Below the pieces are notes generated by a model. That model saw nothing but the letters and a program-made list of their open reading frames with translations. It was not told where the DNA came from and ran no database searches. Shown here one piece after another: positions 1 to 6,399 of a stretch of DNA of 13,936 nucleotides (positions within the stretch are counted from its first letter, which is position 1; the number at the start of each line of letters is the position of its first letter). The position numbers and the translations under genes were made by a program. The DNA is taken from the NCBI GenBank assembly GCA_900551245.1, contig URVC01000081.1, positions 1-13,936 of the forward strand, in the 5' to 3' direction. The DNA is from an uncultured bacterium. GTDB taxonomy: Bacteria > Verrucomicrobiota > Lentisphaeria > Victivallales > Victivallaceae.

Positions 1-54
1 CGGAACCTGATCCAGATCCGGAACCTGATCCAGATCCGGAACCTGATCCAGATC
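1..54 (+). repeat. Three tandem 18-bp repeats encoding EPDPDP
   Basis: The unit CGGAACCTGATCCAGATC occurs three times head to tail without mismatch and probably continues left of the window. In the reading frame of the pIII-like gene each unit encodes Glu-Pro-Asp-Pro-Asp-Pro. Such acidic, proline-rich linkers are known between domains of filamentous phage adsorption proteins (for example CoaA of Pf phages). An exact nucleotide repeat of this kind can change copy number by slippage. Confidence 0.9.
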
Positions 55-464
55 CTGATGGCGGCGATGGCGGCGATGGCGGCGGCGATGGCGGCGGCGG
101 CGGTGTTGATATCGGCGGAGATGGTGGCGATGGCGGCGATGGCGGTGATGGAGTTGGTGATTTTTCTGGTTCGTCTGTTTCTGCTGGTGAGTTTGCCGAT
201 GTTCCTGATTCTGGTGATTTTGTTTCTTTTTCTGGTGATGCTCCTGACTTTTTGACGGGGGTTATTCCCTCTGCTGGTCGTTCTGCTCCGGTTGTTACAA
301 TTCCTTTTCCCGCGGTTTGTCAAATTTCGCAGGATATTGTAATTAATTTTGGGACGTCTCCTTTTGATACTATTTTCGGTACAATTCGCGATATTCTCGC
401 AGGTCTTGTTTATATTGGTGGTTTTATTCTTCTGATTAAAATTTTGCGTTCTTTGGAGTTCTAA
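3..464 (+). CDS. pIII/CoaA-like minor coat (adsorption) protein, C-terminal part
   Basis: The frame is open from the left edge to a TAA at 462-464, so only the last 153 residues are seen; the N-terminal receptor-binding part and signal peptide lie outside. Visible order: EPDPDP repeats (residues 1-18), a Gly/Asp-rich linker built from GDGG units (about 19-50), a Ser/Phe-rich segment, a short folded region with one Cys, and a C-terminal hydrophobic segment (LAGLVYIGGFILLIKIL) followed by a short tail with basic Arg. This is the layout of filamentous phage tip proteins, which bind the host pilus or receptor through the N-terminal domains and stay anchored in the inner membrane by the C-terminal helix until virion release. 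The function is inferred from architecture and from its position just upstream of pVI- and Zot-like genes. A later TTG at 252 lies in the same frame and is not a separate gene. Confidence 0.8.
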   Translation, partial: EPDPDPEPDPDPEPDPDPDGGDGGDGGGDGGGGGVDIGGDGGDGGDGGDGVGDFSGSSVSAGEFADVPDSGDFVSFSGDAPDFLTGVIPSAGRSAPVVTIPFPAVCQISQDIVINFGTSPFDTIFGTIRDILAGLVYIGGFILLIKILRSLEF

Positions 465-815
465 ATGTCTACAATTGGTTCTCTCCTTTCTTCATTTTGG
501 GAAAAAATTCGGGAGGGGTTTACTTTTCTTATTCAGTCTGTTGTTGATGGTCTTCAATGGCTTGTTGATATGGCCATTTCGTTGTTGACTGAATTTTATA
601 ATTATATTCGCGTTGAGGTTTTTTCCCCTCTTTATGAATCTGTTGTTACTAATCCGTTTGGCAATGTTACTTTTTTGGATTCAGTTTATTTATCTTGGGT
701 TAATTACTTTTTGCCTGTTTCGGAAGTTCTTCATATTCTTACTGTTTTGCTTGGTGTTTGGTTTGCTGTGCTTTCATTAAAGATTATCGTGAAGTTGATT
801 CCGACAATTTATTGA
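465..815 (+). CDS. pVI-like minor coat protein (DUF2523-type small membrane protein)
   Basis: 116 residues, starting with ATG immediately after the TAA of the pIII-like gene, with GGAG at 455-458 as ribosome binding site. The protein is hydrophobic. An amphipathic or membrane segment covers about residues 18-45, and a strong transmembrane segment near the end (about 84-110) is preceded by the NYFLP element and followed by IP close to the C terminus, as in the pVI-like proteins of Pf and Vibrio phages. pVI caps the virion together with pIII and is needed for release of the particle from the membrane. No catalytic motifs are present. Assignment rests on size, membrane topology and position between pIII-like and Zot genes; sequence similarity alone would be weak. 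Confidence 0.72.
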   Translation: MSTIGSLLSSFWEKIREGFTFLIQSVVDGLQWLVDMAISLLTEFYNYIRVEVFSPLYESVVTNPFGNVTFLDSVYLSWVNYFLPVSEVLHILTVLLGVWFAVLSLKIIVKLIPTIY

Positions 816-827
816 TGGAGGTTTGTT

Positions 828-2015
828 TTGCTTTACGTTATTACAGGTAAACAACGAGCCGGAAAATCTTATTTTTCTGTTACGATTATTCAGGATTATT
901 TGAAATCTTCCTCTCGTCCTATTTATACAAATCTTCCTTTACATCCTGATATCATTTGTAAAGGGCTTTTTCGTTCTCCTGCGAAATATTCTCTTGCATT
1001 GCGTCGGATTTATCTTTTTAAAAAGTTTCGTTCTTTTGGTGAAGCGCGCGAATTTTATCGAAAAAATCCTGATTGGTGTAAGTTTCATCAGATTTTGCCG
1101 GAAAAAGCTATTTTACGTTTTTGGCAGGTTACTCAGGCGAACGCAGTTATTGTTTTAGATGAATTGTATCAATATTTTTCATCTTCGGATTATCGCGACA
1201 AGTCTGATGATACTGCTGAGCGTCGGCGGGAACTGCTCGCTTATACTCGTCAGCATGGTCATTACAAGGATGATATGTTTCTTATTTCTCACTCTGAAAG
1301 CGATCTTGATGTAAATATTCGTCGTGGCGTTCAATATCTGTATGTAATCAGGAATGCGAAGTATTCCAATATCTTTGAGCGTTTTACTTGGCTGAAAGGT
1401 TTGAAATGGCCTGTTCAGTTCTTTATCATTCGTGGTTATGAGCATGGAGACAAGGAATATTCTGATTCGTGGTCTTTGTTTCCTCGAAAACATGTTTTTC
1501 AGTGCTATGATTCATTTAGTCGCGCTGAATCAGTACCGGGCAAATCCTTGCCTGATGAAAATGCAACAAGTACAGATACAGGTACGAATGTTTTAAAGAA
1601 TCTTTTGCATTTCGTGAGCTGTTTGTGGCTTCCTCTTGCTTTCGTTTCCTGTATGGTAATAGGTGGTTGTGTTGGATGGAATGAATATTTAAAGTTTGTC
1701 AAGGGGCAGAAAGTGGAGCTTTCAACCGGGGCAGGGGGGGAACAAATAAAGAAACTGCCTGAAAAACTTGTTGAGCAGGTTCAGCAGGAAAAGCAGCCAG
1801 TTTTGTATTATTCGCCTTTGGCTGTTTCTCCTAATCGTTTGGTTTATCCTAATGGTATTGTTTTAAAGATAGGTGATGTTTATGAAGATGAGAAGATTGT
1901 TCGCTTTGATCGCAGGTTTGTTTATTTCGCTGGGGGCGGTCGCTGCTCCCTCTCCTCGTTCGTCAGAGTTCCAGCAGCAGGATCAGCAGGAACAGCAGCA
2001 GGAAAGCAACCCTAA
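828..2015 (+). CDS. zot: Zot/pI-like filamentous phage assembly ATPase
   Basis: 395 residues from a TTG start with GGAGG at 817-821, six bases upstream. The N-terminal Zot domain has a Walker A motif GKQRAGKS (residues 7-14) and a Walker B motif AVIVLDE (106-112). A single transmembrane segment lies at about 259-284, leaving an N-terminal cytoplasmic ATPase and a C-terminal periplasmic domain of about 110 residues. In this family the inner-membrane protein uses ATP to drive extrusion of the ssDNA-coat complex, with its periplasmic part contacting the secretin. Here the secretin gene follows at once and starts inside zot, which supports a shared assembly complex. The last 45 codons overlap the secretin gene, and this tail is low in complexity (Ala/Gly-rich). 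The toxin name is historical; no toxin role is implied. Confidence 0.92.
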   Translation: MLYVITGKQRAGKSYFSVTIIQDYLKSSSRPIYTNLPLHPDIICKGLFRSPAKYSLALRRIYLFKKFRSFGEAREFYRKNPDWCKFHQILPEKAILRFWQVTQANAVIVLDELYQYFSSSDYRDKSDDTAERRRELLAYTRQHGHYKDDMFLISHSESDLDVNIRRGVQYLYVIRNAKYSNIFERFTWLKGLKWPVQFFIIRGYEHGDKEYSDSWSLFPRKHVFQCYDSFSRAESVPGKSLPDENATSTDTGTNVLKNLLHFVSCLWLPLAFVSCMVIGGCVGWNEYLKFVKGQKVELSTGAGGEQIKKLPEKLVEQVQQEKQPVLYYSPLAVSPNRLVYPNGIVLKIGDVYEDEKIVRFDRRFVYFAGGGRCSLSSFVRVPAAGSAGTAAGKQP

Positions 2016-3111
2016 AGATTTTTTTCTGTCTTGTCAAGGGGTTCCATTGTGGCAAGTCTGCCAGTCGATCAGCGAGTATTATAATGTTAATGTCGTGGTG
2101 TTCGATGATCTCAAAGATAAGCTTATTTTTGCTGATGTTTCAGGTTGTGATCTTGTTGATGTTCTCGATCTGATTACTTGGCTTTTGGGGGTTGAGTGGG
2201 TAGAAAGGGCAGGGCAGTATTATATAGGCGGTAATCAGTCGAAAATTATGGTTTTTCCTTCTTTGGGGATTGATCAAAAGATTGAAGCTGTTTTTCCTAA
2301 TGCTGTTAAGCTGGTGAATGATAAATTGATCGTTCAGGGGTCTGAACGTGAGTTAAAGCGTATTTCCGATTCTCTTTCTTTAACATTGGATAGGCAGGTT
2401 GCTCGTTGTCAATTAAAGGTTATTGAGGTGGTTTACTCGAATGATTTTCAGGTTGGTCTTGATTGGGAAAAGTCTTTTGATTATGGTGTTTCATGGGAGA
2501 ATATGTTAAAAAATGTCCATCCCGTTACACATCTTGCAATGTCTGCAAAAGCATCTTTGCAACTTGATCAAGCTGTTATTTCTACTCGATATTTGGTTGA
2601 TACTCAAGTTGGTATTTTGTCTGGTTCTAAGGTTTCTTTACAGATTGGTGATGAAACTGATCGGCCGGTTTATTCAACGTCAGAGTATGGTAACCGCGTT
2701 ATCTCTGGTTATAGTACGCAGGAAACCGGACTTCTTATTGATTTGTCTGCTTATAATTCTGGCGGTGTTTGGGTTTTTGATTCGTCTGTTGAGCACTCCC
2801 GCCCTGTTTCTGATGTAAAAAAGACGCTCTCGAAGGTTACTACTCAAGTTTTAGTGTCTGATACTCGTCCTTTTCTGCTTGCGAACGTTTCTTCTTCTGG
2901 TCGTGAGTTTACAATAGAACAGGGGGTGCCATTTCTTTGTCGTATTCCTTATATTGGTTTTTTGTTTGGTGTTTTTGATAAGGTTCAAACTCGTCGAGAT
3001 TTTTATGTTTGTATTCGTCTAATCGATAGTAAAACTGCGCCTCCTGTTCCGCCTTCGGCTGTTCCTGCCGTTTATCAGTCGTTAGATGACGTCCGGGGCG
3101 AAATCAACTGA
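1882..3111 (+). CDS. pIV-like phage secretin (outer-membrane exit channel)
   Basis: 409 residues from ATG 1882, chosen because AGGTGA (1871-1876) sits five bases upstream; the frame also offers GTG 1873 and ATG 1876. A Sec signal peptide is clear (basic MKMRR, hydrophobic core, AVAA before PSPRS). Next come a Gln-rich linker (QQQDQQEQQQ), an STN/N0-like domain (about residues 45-115), an N1-like domain, and the C-terminal barrel. The barrel ends with the secretin signature GVPFLCRIPYIGFLFG and the strand FYVCIRLI. The length is close to Ff pIV (426). The protein should form the gated outer-membrane ring through which the virion leaves. Many filamentous phages lack this gene and borrow a host type II secretin; this one does not need to. 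The first 134 nt overlap zot in another frame. Confidence 0.92.
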   Translation: MKMRRLFALIAGLFISLGAVAAPSPRSSEFQQQDQQEQQQESNPKDFFLSCQGVPLWQVCQSISEYYNVNVVVFDDLKDKLIFADVSGCDLVDVLDLITWLLGVEWVERAGQYYIGGNQSKIMVFPSLGIDQKIEAVFPNAVKLVNDKLIVQGSERELKRISDSLSLTLDRQVARCQLKVIEVVYSNDFQVGLDWEKSFDYGVSWENMLKNVHPVTHLAMSAKASLQLDQAVISTRYLVDTQVGILSGSKVSLQIGDETDRPVYSTSEYGNRVISGYSTQETGLLIDLSAYNSGGVWVFDSSVEHSRPVSDVKKTLSKVTTQVLVSDTRPFLLANVSSSGREFTIEQGVPFLCRIPYIGFLFGVFDKVQTRRDFYVCIRLIDSKTAPPVPPSAVPAVYQSLDDVRGEIN

Positions 3112-3160
3112 CGCAAACGAAAAAACGCTGTTGCGTTTCGTGCGTCTGATTTCGTCCCGG
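3093..3160 (+). other. Long imperfect hairpin, candidate phage packaging signal
   Basis: The left arm 3093-3106 pairs with 3147-3160 over 14 bp with one G-T pair. After a 3-nt bulge, GACGCA (3110-3115) pairs with TGCGTC (3141-3146). After a 2-nt bulge, CG (3118-3119) pairs with CG (3139-3140). After a further 3-nt bulge, AAACGC (3123-3128) pairs with GCGTTT (3133-3138) around the loop TGTT. All bulges are on the left strand, and the structure straddles the secretin stop codon. No T-run follows, so a plain intrinsic terminator is less likely. In Ff phages the packaging signal is a long imperfect hairpin just after gene IV; the equivalent place here suggests the same role, or part of the replication origin. 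An alternative smaller hairpin (3156-3161 with 3180-3185, plus GGGT/ACCC) shares its right arm. Confidence 0.7.
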
Positions 3161-3224
3161 CGGCAGGGTGATTGTACCCGTCGGGATTTCCGGGCCTTTC
3201 TCGTGGCTTTACGGTATATTTCTA

Positions 3225-3252
3225 ACGTCGCATAATGTATGTTATGTTAAGA
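3225..3252 (+). other. dif: XerC/XerD dif site, probable right attachment site of the prophage
   Basis: A 28-bp site with the dif layout: XerC arm ACGTCGCATAA, 6-bp centre TGTATG, XerD arm TTATGTTAAGA. From CGCATAA to TTATGTTAA it differs from the Escherichia coli dif core in one of 22 bases (the last base of the centre). Dif is where XerC and XerD resolve chromosome dimers, and filamentous phages such as CTX use it for integration. The site lies 113 nt after the last phage gene and at the change from phage to host sequence, as expected of an attachment site. A second dif copy should lie at the left end of the prophage, outside the window. Confidence 0.92.
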
Positions 3253-3401
3253 ATCAAGTCGATACAACGGGTGAGGGGATCTTGTTTAATCTCTTTTCTA
3301 TAAAAAGGATATGAATTCCAAACAAGGCGATTGTTAATAACTTGATCATAAAATTGTCGATAAATAATGATTTTTTATTGAGAGTATCTTTTTAAACCGA
3401 T

Positions 3402-3430
3402 TTGATAAAACGTGCGGAATGTTTTATTTT
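3402..3430 (+). promoter_or_regulatory. Sigma70-like promoter candidate for mnmG
   Basis: TTGATA (3402-3407) and TATTTT (3425-3430) are separated by 17 bp in the AT-rich spacer before mnmG. The -35 matches five of six and the -10 four of six consensus bases. The whole spacer 3253-3474 is AT-rich and has no gene that I can support; part of it may be host flank of dif. Confidence 0.45.
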
Positions 3431-3474
3431 AATAAGATGTCATTCTGCCATAGCAAGGAAATTTGTCAACCACG

Positions 3475-5352
3475 ATGAAACAGTACGATGTTGTTGTTAT
3501 CGGAGCCGGACACGCCGGCTGCGAAGCGGCATTTGCGGCAGCCCGGCTTGGAGCTGAAACACTGCTGATTACCCTGAATCTGGACCACATTGCCCAGATG
3601 AGTTGCAACCCGGCGATCGGCGGTATCGCCAAAGGACAGGTGGTTCGGGAAATCGACGCAATGGGCGGCGCGATGGGAGTCGTCACCGATGCGGCGTCGA
3701 TTCAGTTTCGCATGTTGAACCGCACCAAAGGGCCGGCGGTCTGGTCACCCCGTTCCCAATGCGATAAGGTCTGCTATCAGCGCGGCATGAAATATTTGCT
3801 CGAACAGACACCCGGTATCGATATTCTGCAGTCGGAAGTCACCGGTTTCCTCGTCGAAAAAGAGCGGATTGTCGGCGTCGAAAACCAGTTTGGCGATCAG
3901 ATCCGCTGCGGCGCGGTTGTCATCACCACCGGAACATTTCTGCGGGGCACGCTCCACTATGGGTTACGCCATTTTCCGGGAGGACGGGCCGGCGATTTTC
4001 CGGCGGCGTCTCTTTCCGGAGCTCTTGAAGGAACACTGGGGCTTCGACTCGGCCGTTTGAAGACCGGCACCCCTCCCCGCATCCTTGCCAAAACCATCGA
4101 TTTCTCCGGCATGCAGCTTCAGCCAAGCGAAAAGACGGAGGAGCGGTTCAGCCACTGGAGCCGGGAACTCTCCCCTGCCCTCCCGGAGGCAATTCGGCAT
4201 GATCTGCCCTGCTATCAGGTCTACTCCACCGGACGAACAGCGGAAATCGTCCGGGAGAATTTACAGTATTCTCCGATGTATCAAGGGATTATCAAAGGGA
4301 TCGGCACACGTTACTGTCCCTCGTTTGAAGATAAGGTGGTTCGTTTTCCGCAGCATCCGCGTCACCTGCTCTATCTGGAGCCGGAAGGTGCCCAGACGGA
4401 AGAGTTCTATATTAATGGAATCTCCACCAGCCTGCCTCCCGAGGTGCAGCGGCAGATGGTCCGTTCGGTGCCGGGGCTGGAACAGGCGGTGATCTCCCGT
4501 TACGCCTATGCGATTGAATACGACTTCCTCTATCCGGACCAGCTGGAACGAACCCTCCGGGTCAAACGGTACGACAACCTCTTCACCGCTGGGCAGATCA
4601 ACGGTACCAGCGGCTACGAAGAGGCCGCCGGCCAGGGACTGGTGGCGGGAGTGAATGCAGCGAAAGCGGTCGCCGGCCATGCTCTGGCCGAGCTGGGGCG
4701 CGACCGCAGTTATATCGGCGTGATGATCGACGATCTCACCACCAAAGAGATTGTGGAACCGTACCGTCTTTTCACCAGCCGGGCGGAATATCGCCTGTCG
4801 CTGCGACAGGACAATGCCGATCTCCGGTTGACGGAGTTCGCCAGAGAGAACGGGCTTCTTCCGGAGTCGAAATACCGGGAATTTTTGAAATTCAAAGAGC
4901 TGCTCGACGCTTCATTGACCCGTTGCCGGAACGAAAAATTTTCCGGGCGGCCGCTGTTGAAGCATCTGGCCGAACTGGGGCCGGATGCGCCCTTCCCGGC
5001 AGAACGGGGAAACACGGCTCCCCTGCCCTTCCCCGCGCGGCTCCTGCCGGAACTGCCGGATACCCCGATGGGCAGACGTGTCTGGCGCGAACTGCTGGTT
5101 GAAGCCAAATACGACGGATATCTGCAGCGGGAAGCGGCGGAAATCGTTCGACTTCATCGGCTGGAACATCTGGCGATACCGGCGGATTTTGACTACAATG
5201 CCGTACGCGGTTTGAGCAACGAATCCCGGGCAAAACTTCTGAAAGTCTGCCCGACCACGCTGGCGCAGGCCGGGCGTATCGACGGAGTTACTCCGGCGGA
5301 TATCGCTCTGCTCCAGGTCAAACTGCATGCACTTGCGGAGACGCGGGGATGA
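3475..5352 (+). CDS. mnmG: tRNA uridine-5-carboxymethylaminomethyl modification enzyme MnmG (GidA)
   Basis: FAD-dependent enzyme that, with the GTPase MnmE, installs the (carboxymethyl)aminomethyl group on C5 of wobble uridine 34 in certain tRNAs. From ATG 3475 it has 625 residues, matching the family (E. coli 629). Visible: dinucleotide-binding GAGHAG (10-15) after a beta strand, MSCNPAIGG near residue 42, LKTGTPPRI, the signature GIGTRYCPSFEDK with Cys281, the FAD-binding GQINGTSGYEEAAGQG stretch, and the C-terminal helical domain with GLSNESRAKL used for MnmE contact. The start is uncertain: TTG 3463 is in frame but only three bases from the AAGGA at 3455-3459, while ATG 3475 is 15 bases away. 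The 3' end overlaps the permease gene by 4 nt. Neither mnmE nor rsmG, frequent neighbours, is nearby. Confidence 0.97.
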   Translation: MKQYDVVVIGAGHAGCEAAFAAARLGAETLLITLNLDHIAQMSCNPAIGGIAKGQVVREIDAMGGAMGVVTDAASIQFRMLNRTKGPAVWSPRSQCDKVCYQRGMKYLLEQTPGIDILQSEVTGFLVEKERIVGVENQFGDQIRCGAVVITTGTFLRGTLHYGLRHFPGGRAGDFPAASLSGALEGTLGLRLGRLKTGTPPRILAKTIDFSGMQLQPSEKTEERFSHWSRELSPALPEAIRHDLPCYQVYSTGRTAEIVRENLQYSPMYQGIIKGIGTRYCPSFEDKVVRFPQHPRHLLYLEPEGAQTEEFYINGISTSLPPEVQRQMVRSVPGLEQAVISRYAYAIEYDFLYPDQLERTLRVKRYDNLFTAGQINGTSGYEEAAGQGLVAGVNAAKAVAGHALAELGRDRSYIGVMIDDLTTKEIVEPYRLFTSRAEYRLSLRQDNADLRLTEFARENGLLPESKYREFLKFKELLDASLTRCRNEKFSGRPLLKHLAELGPDAPFPAERGNTAPLPFPARLLPELPDTPMGRRVWRELLVEAKYDGYLQREAAEIVRLHRLEHLAIPADFDYNAVRGLSNESRAKLLKVCPTTLAQAGRIDGVTPADIALLQVKLHALAETRG

Positions 5353-6281
5353 CGGCGCCGCGAATTACCGCCTGGCGACTGCTTCTGCGGATGCCGTCCG
5401 CAGTTCTGTCACTTGCCGCAGTGCTCTTCTATCTGCTGCTGGCGGCGGGGACGGAAGGGTATTCCATATACTGCGAACAACGGGGTATTATACCGGTTTA
5501 TCAGCGTACGGATGATACGGCGCGCTACGCCCCCCCTTCCCGCGAACACTGGATGGGAACCGATTACCAGGGGCGTGACGTTCTTCTGCGGGCTGCCGCC
5601 GGCAGTGCCACCGCGGTAAAGGTCGGCGTGATCGCCAGTTTTATCGCAGTCTTCATCGGAGTCACTCTCGGCGCAATCGCCGGATTTTACGGCGGGAAAT
5701 TCGATGACTGGGTGGTCTGGGCGTACAGCACCTTTGCCTCCATGCCGACGCTGCTTTTCATCCTGGCCTTTGCTCTTCTTGTTTCCCGGAACTTTCTATC
5801 CGACAGCATGATGGATTTTGCCGGCGTGCTCGGAACGATTTTGCGGGCGGAGCCGGGAATGCTGGCCGTCTATCTCGCCATCGGCATGACCGGCTGGGTC
5901 ACCCTCTGCCGGGTAGTGCGCGGCGAGACGATGCGACTGCGCGCCCTGCCCTATGTCGCGGCGGCGAAAGTTGCCGGCGTCAGTTCTCCGGTGATCATCC
6001 TGCGACATATTCTGCCGAATGTGTTCCATCTGGTCATCATCTACTTCACTCTCTCCTTTGCTGGAGCAGTCATGCTGGAAGTGATCGTGAGCTATCTCGG
6101 GTTCGGTGTGCAGAGCGCTCCGAGCTGGGGCGTGATGATCTCCGACGGGCAGGACCGGCTCTGGCGCGGCATATGGTGGGAAATCGCCGCCGCTACCGGA
6201 TTCATGTTCGTGCTGGTGCTGGCGTTGAATGTACTGGGAGACGCACTGCGTGACGCTCTCGATCCCCGGCATCGACAGTAG
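5349..6281 (+). CDS. ABC transporter permease, DppC/OppC type (peptide or related solute import)
   Basis: 310 residues with about six membrane segments (near 15-34, 86-112, 121-145, 170-190, 225-250 and 275-300). The family's N-terminal block HWMGTDYQGRDVLLR follows the first helix. The cytoplasmic EAA loop (ALPYVAAAKVAGV to LRHILPN, about 199-224), which docks onto the ATPase, is well kept. The C terminus has the usual GDALRDALDPR. Such permeases pair with an OppB/DppB partner, one or two ATPases and a binding protein; none of these is present here, so the substrate cannot be named. The ATG overlaps the mnmG stop as ATGA with GGAG at 5337-5340, so the two genes are probably co-translated. 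It may serve a transporter encoded elsewhere, or be the remnant end of a split operon. Confidence 0.9.
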   Translation: MTAPRITAWRLLLRMPSAVLSLAAVLFYLLLAAGTEGYSIYCEQRGIIPVYQRTDDTARYAPPSREHWMGTDYQGRDVLLRAAAGSATAVKVGVIASFIAVFIGVTLGAIAGFYGGKFDDWVVWAYSTFASMPTLLFILAFALLVSRNFLSDSMMDFAGVLGTILRAEPGMLAVYLAIGMTGWVTLCRVVRGETMRLRALPYVAAAKVAGVSSPVIILRHILPNVFHLVIIYFTLSFAGAVMLEVIVSYLGFGVQSAPSWGVMISDGQDRLWRGIWWEIAAATGFMFVLVLALNVLGDALRDALDPRHRQ

Positions 6282-6336
6282 CTTCTCCGGCCCCCCTGCC
6301 CTCTTTCGGTTTCATTCCATTCAAGCACCGGCACGG

Positions 6337-6372
6337 AAAAAGCCGCTCCCAGTTTTCTGAGAGCGGCTTTTT
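6337..6372. terminator. Bidirectional intrinsic terminator between permease and aldolase genes
   Basis: AAAAAGCCGCTC (6337-6348) pairs perfectly with GAGCGGCTTTTT (6361-6372). Inside, after one mismatch, CAG/CTG closes a TTTT loop. The A-run and T-run make it a terminator on both strands, serving the converging permease (+) and fba (-) transcripts. Confidence 0.92.
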
Positions 6373-6399
6373 GACAGAACTTAATCTGTTATACGACAA

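Larger units (their letters stand above)
1..3252 (+). mobile_element. Right end of an integrated filamentous phage (inovirus), partial
   Basis: Four consecutive plus-strand genes encode the morphogenesis module of a filamentous phage in the order pIII-like, pVI-like, Zot/pI, pIV secretin, the gene order of Ff phages. They are followed by a long hairpin and an XerCD dif site. Codons ending in T dominate (in the pVI-like gene I count 71 of 116), as is common in single-stranded DNA phages, and this habit stops at the end of the secretin gene. The left boundary, replication initiator, ssDNA-binding protein and major coat protein are not in the window, so whether the prophage is complete or active cannot be judged. 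All four visible genes are open and look intact, apart from the one cut by the window edge. Confidence 0.9.

Noticed and set aside
58..255. Plus-strand open frame rich in Met-Ala repeats
   Set aside because: It is a shadow of the Gly/Asp repeat of the pIII-like gene, read in another frame.
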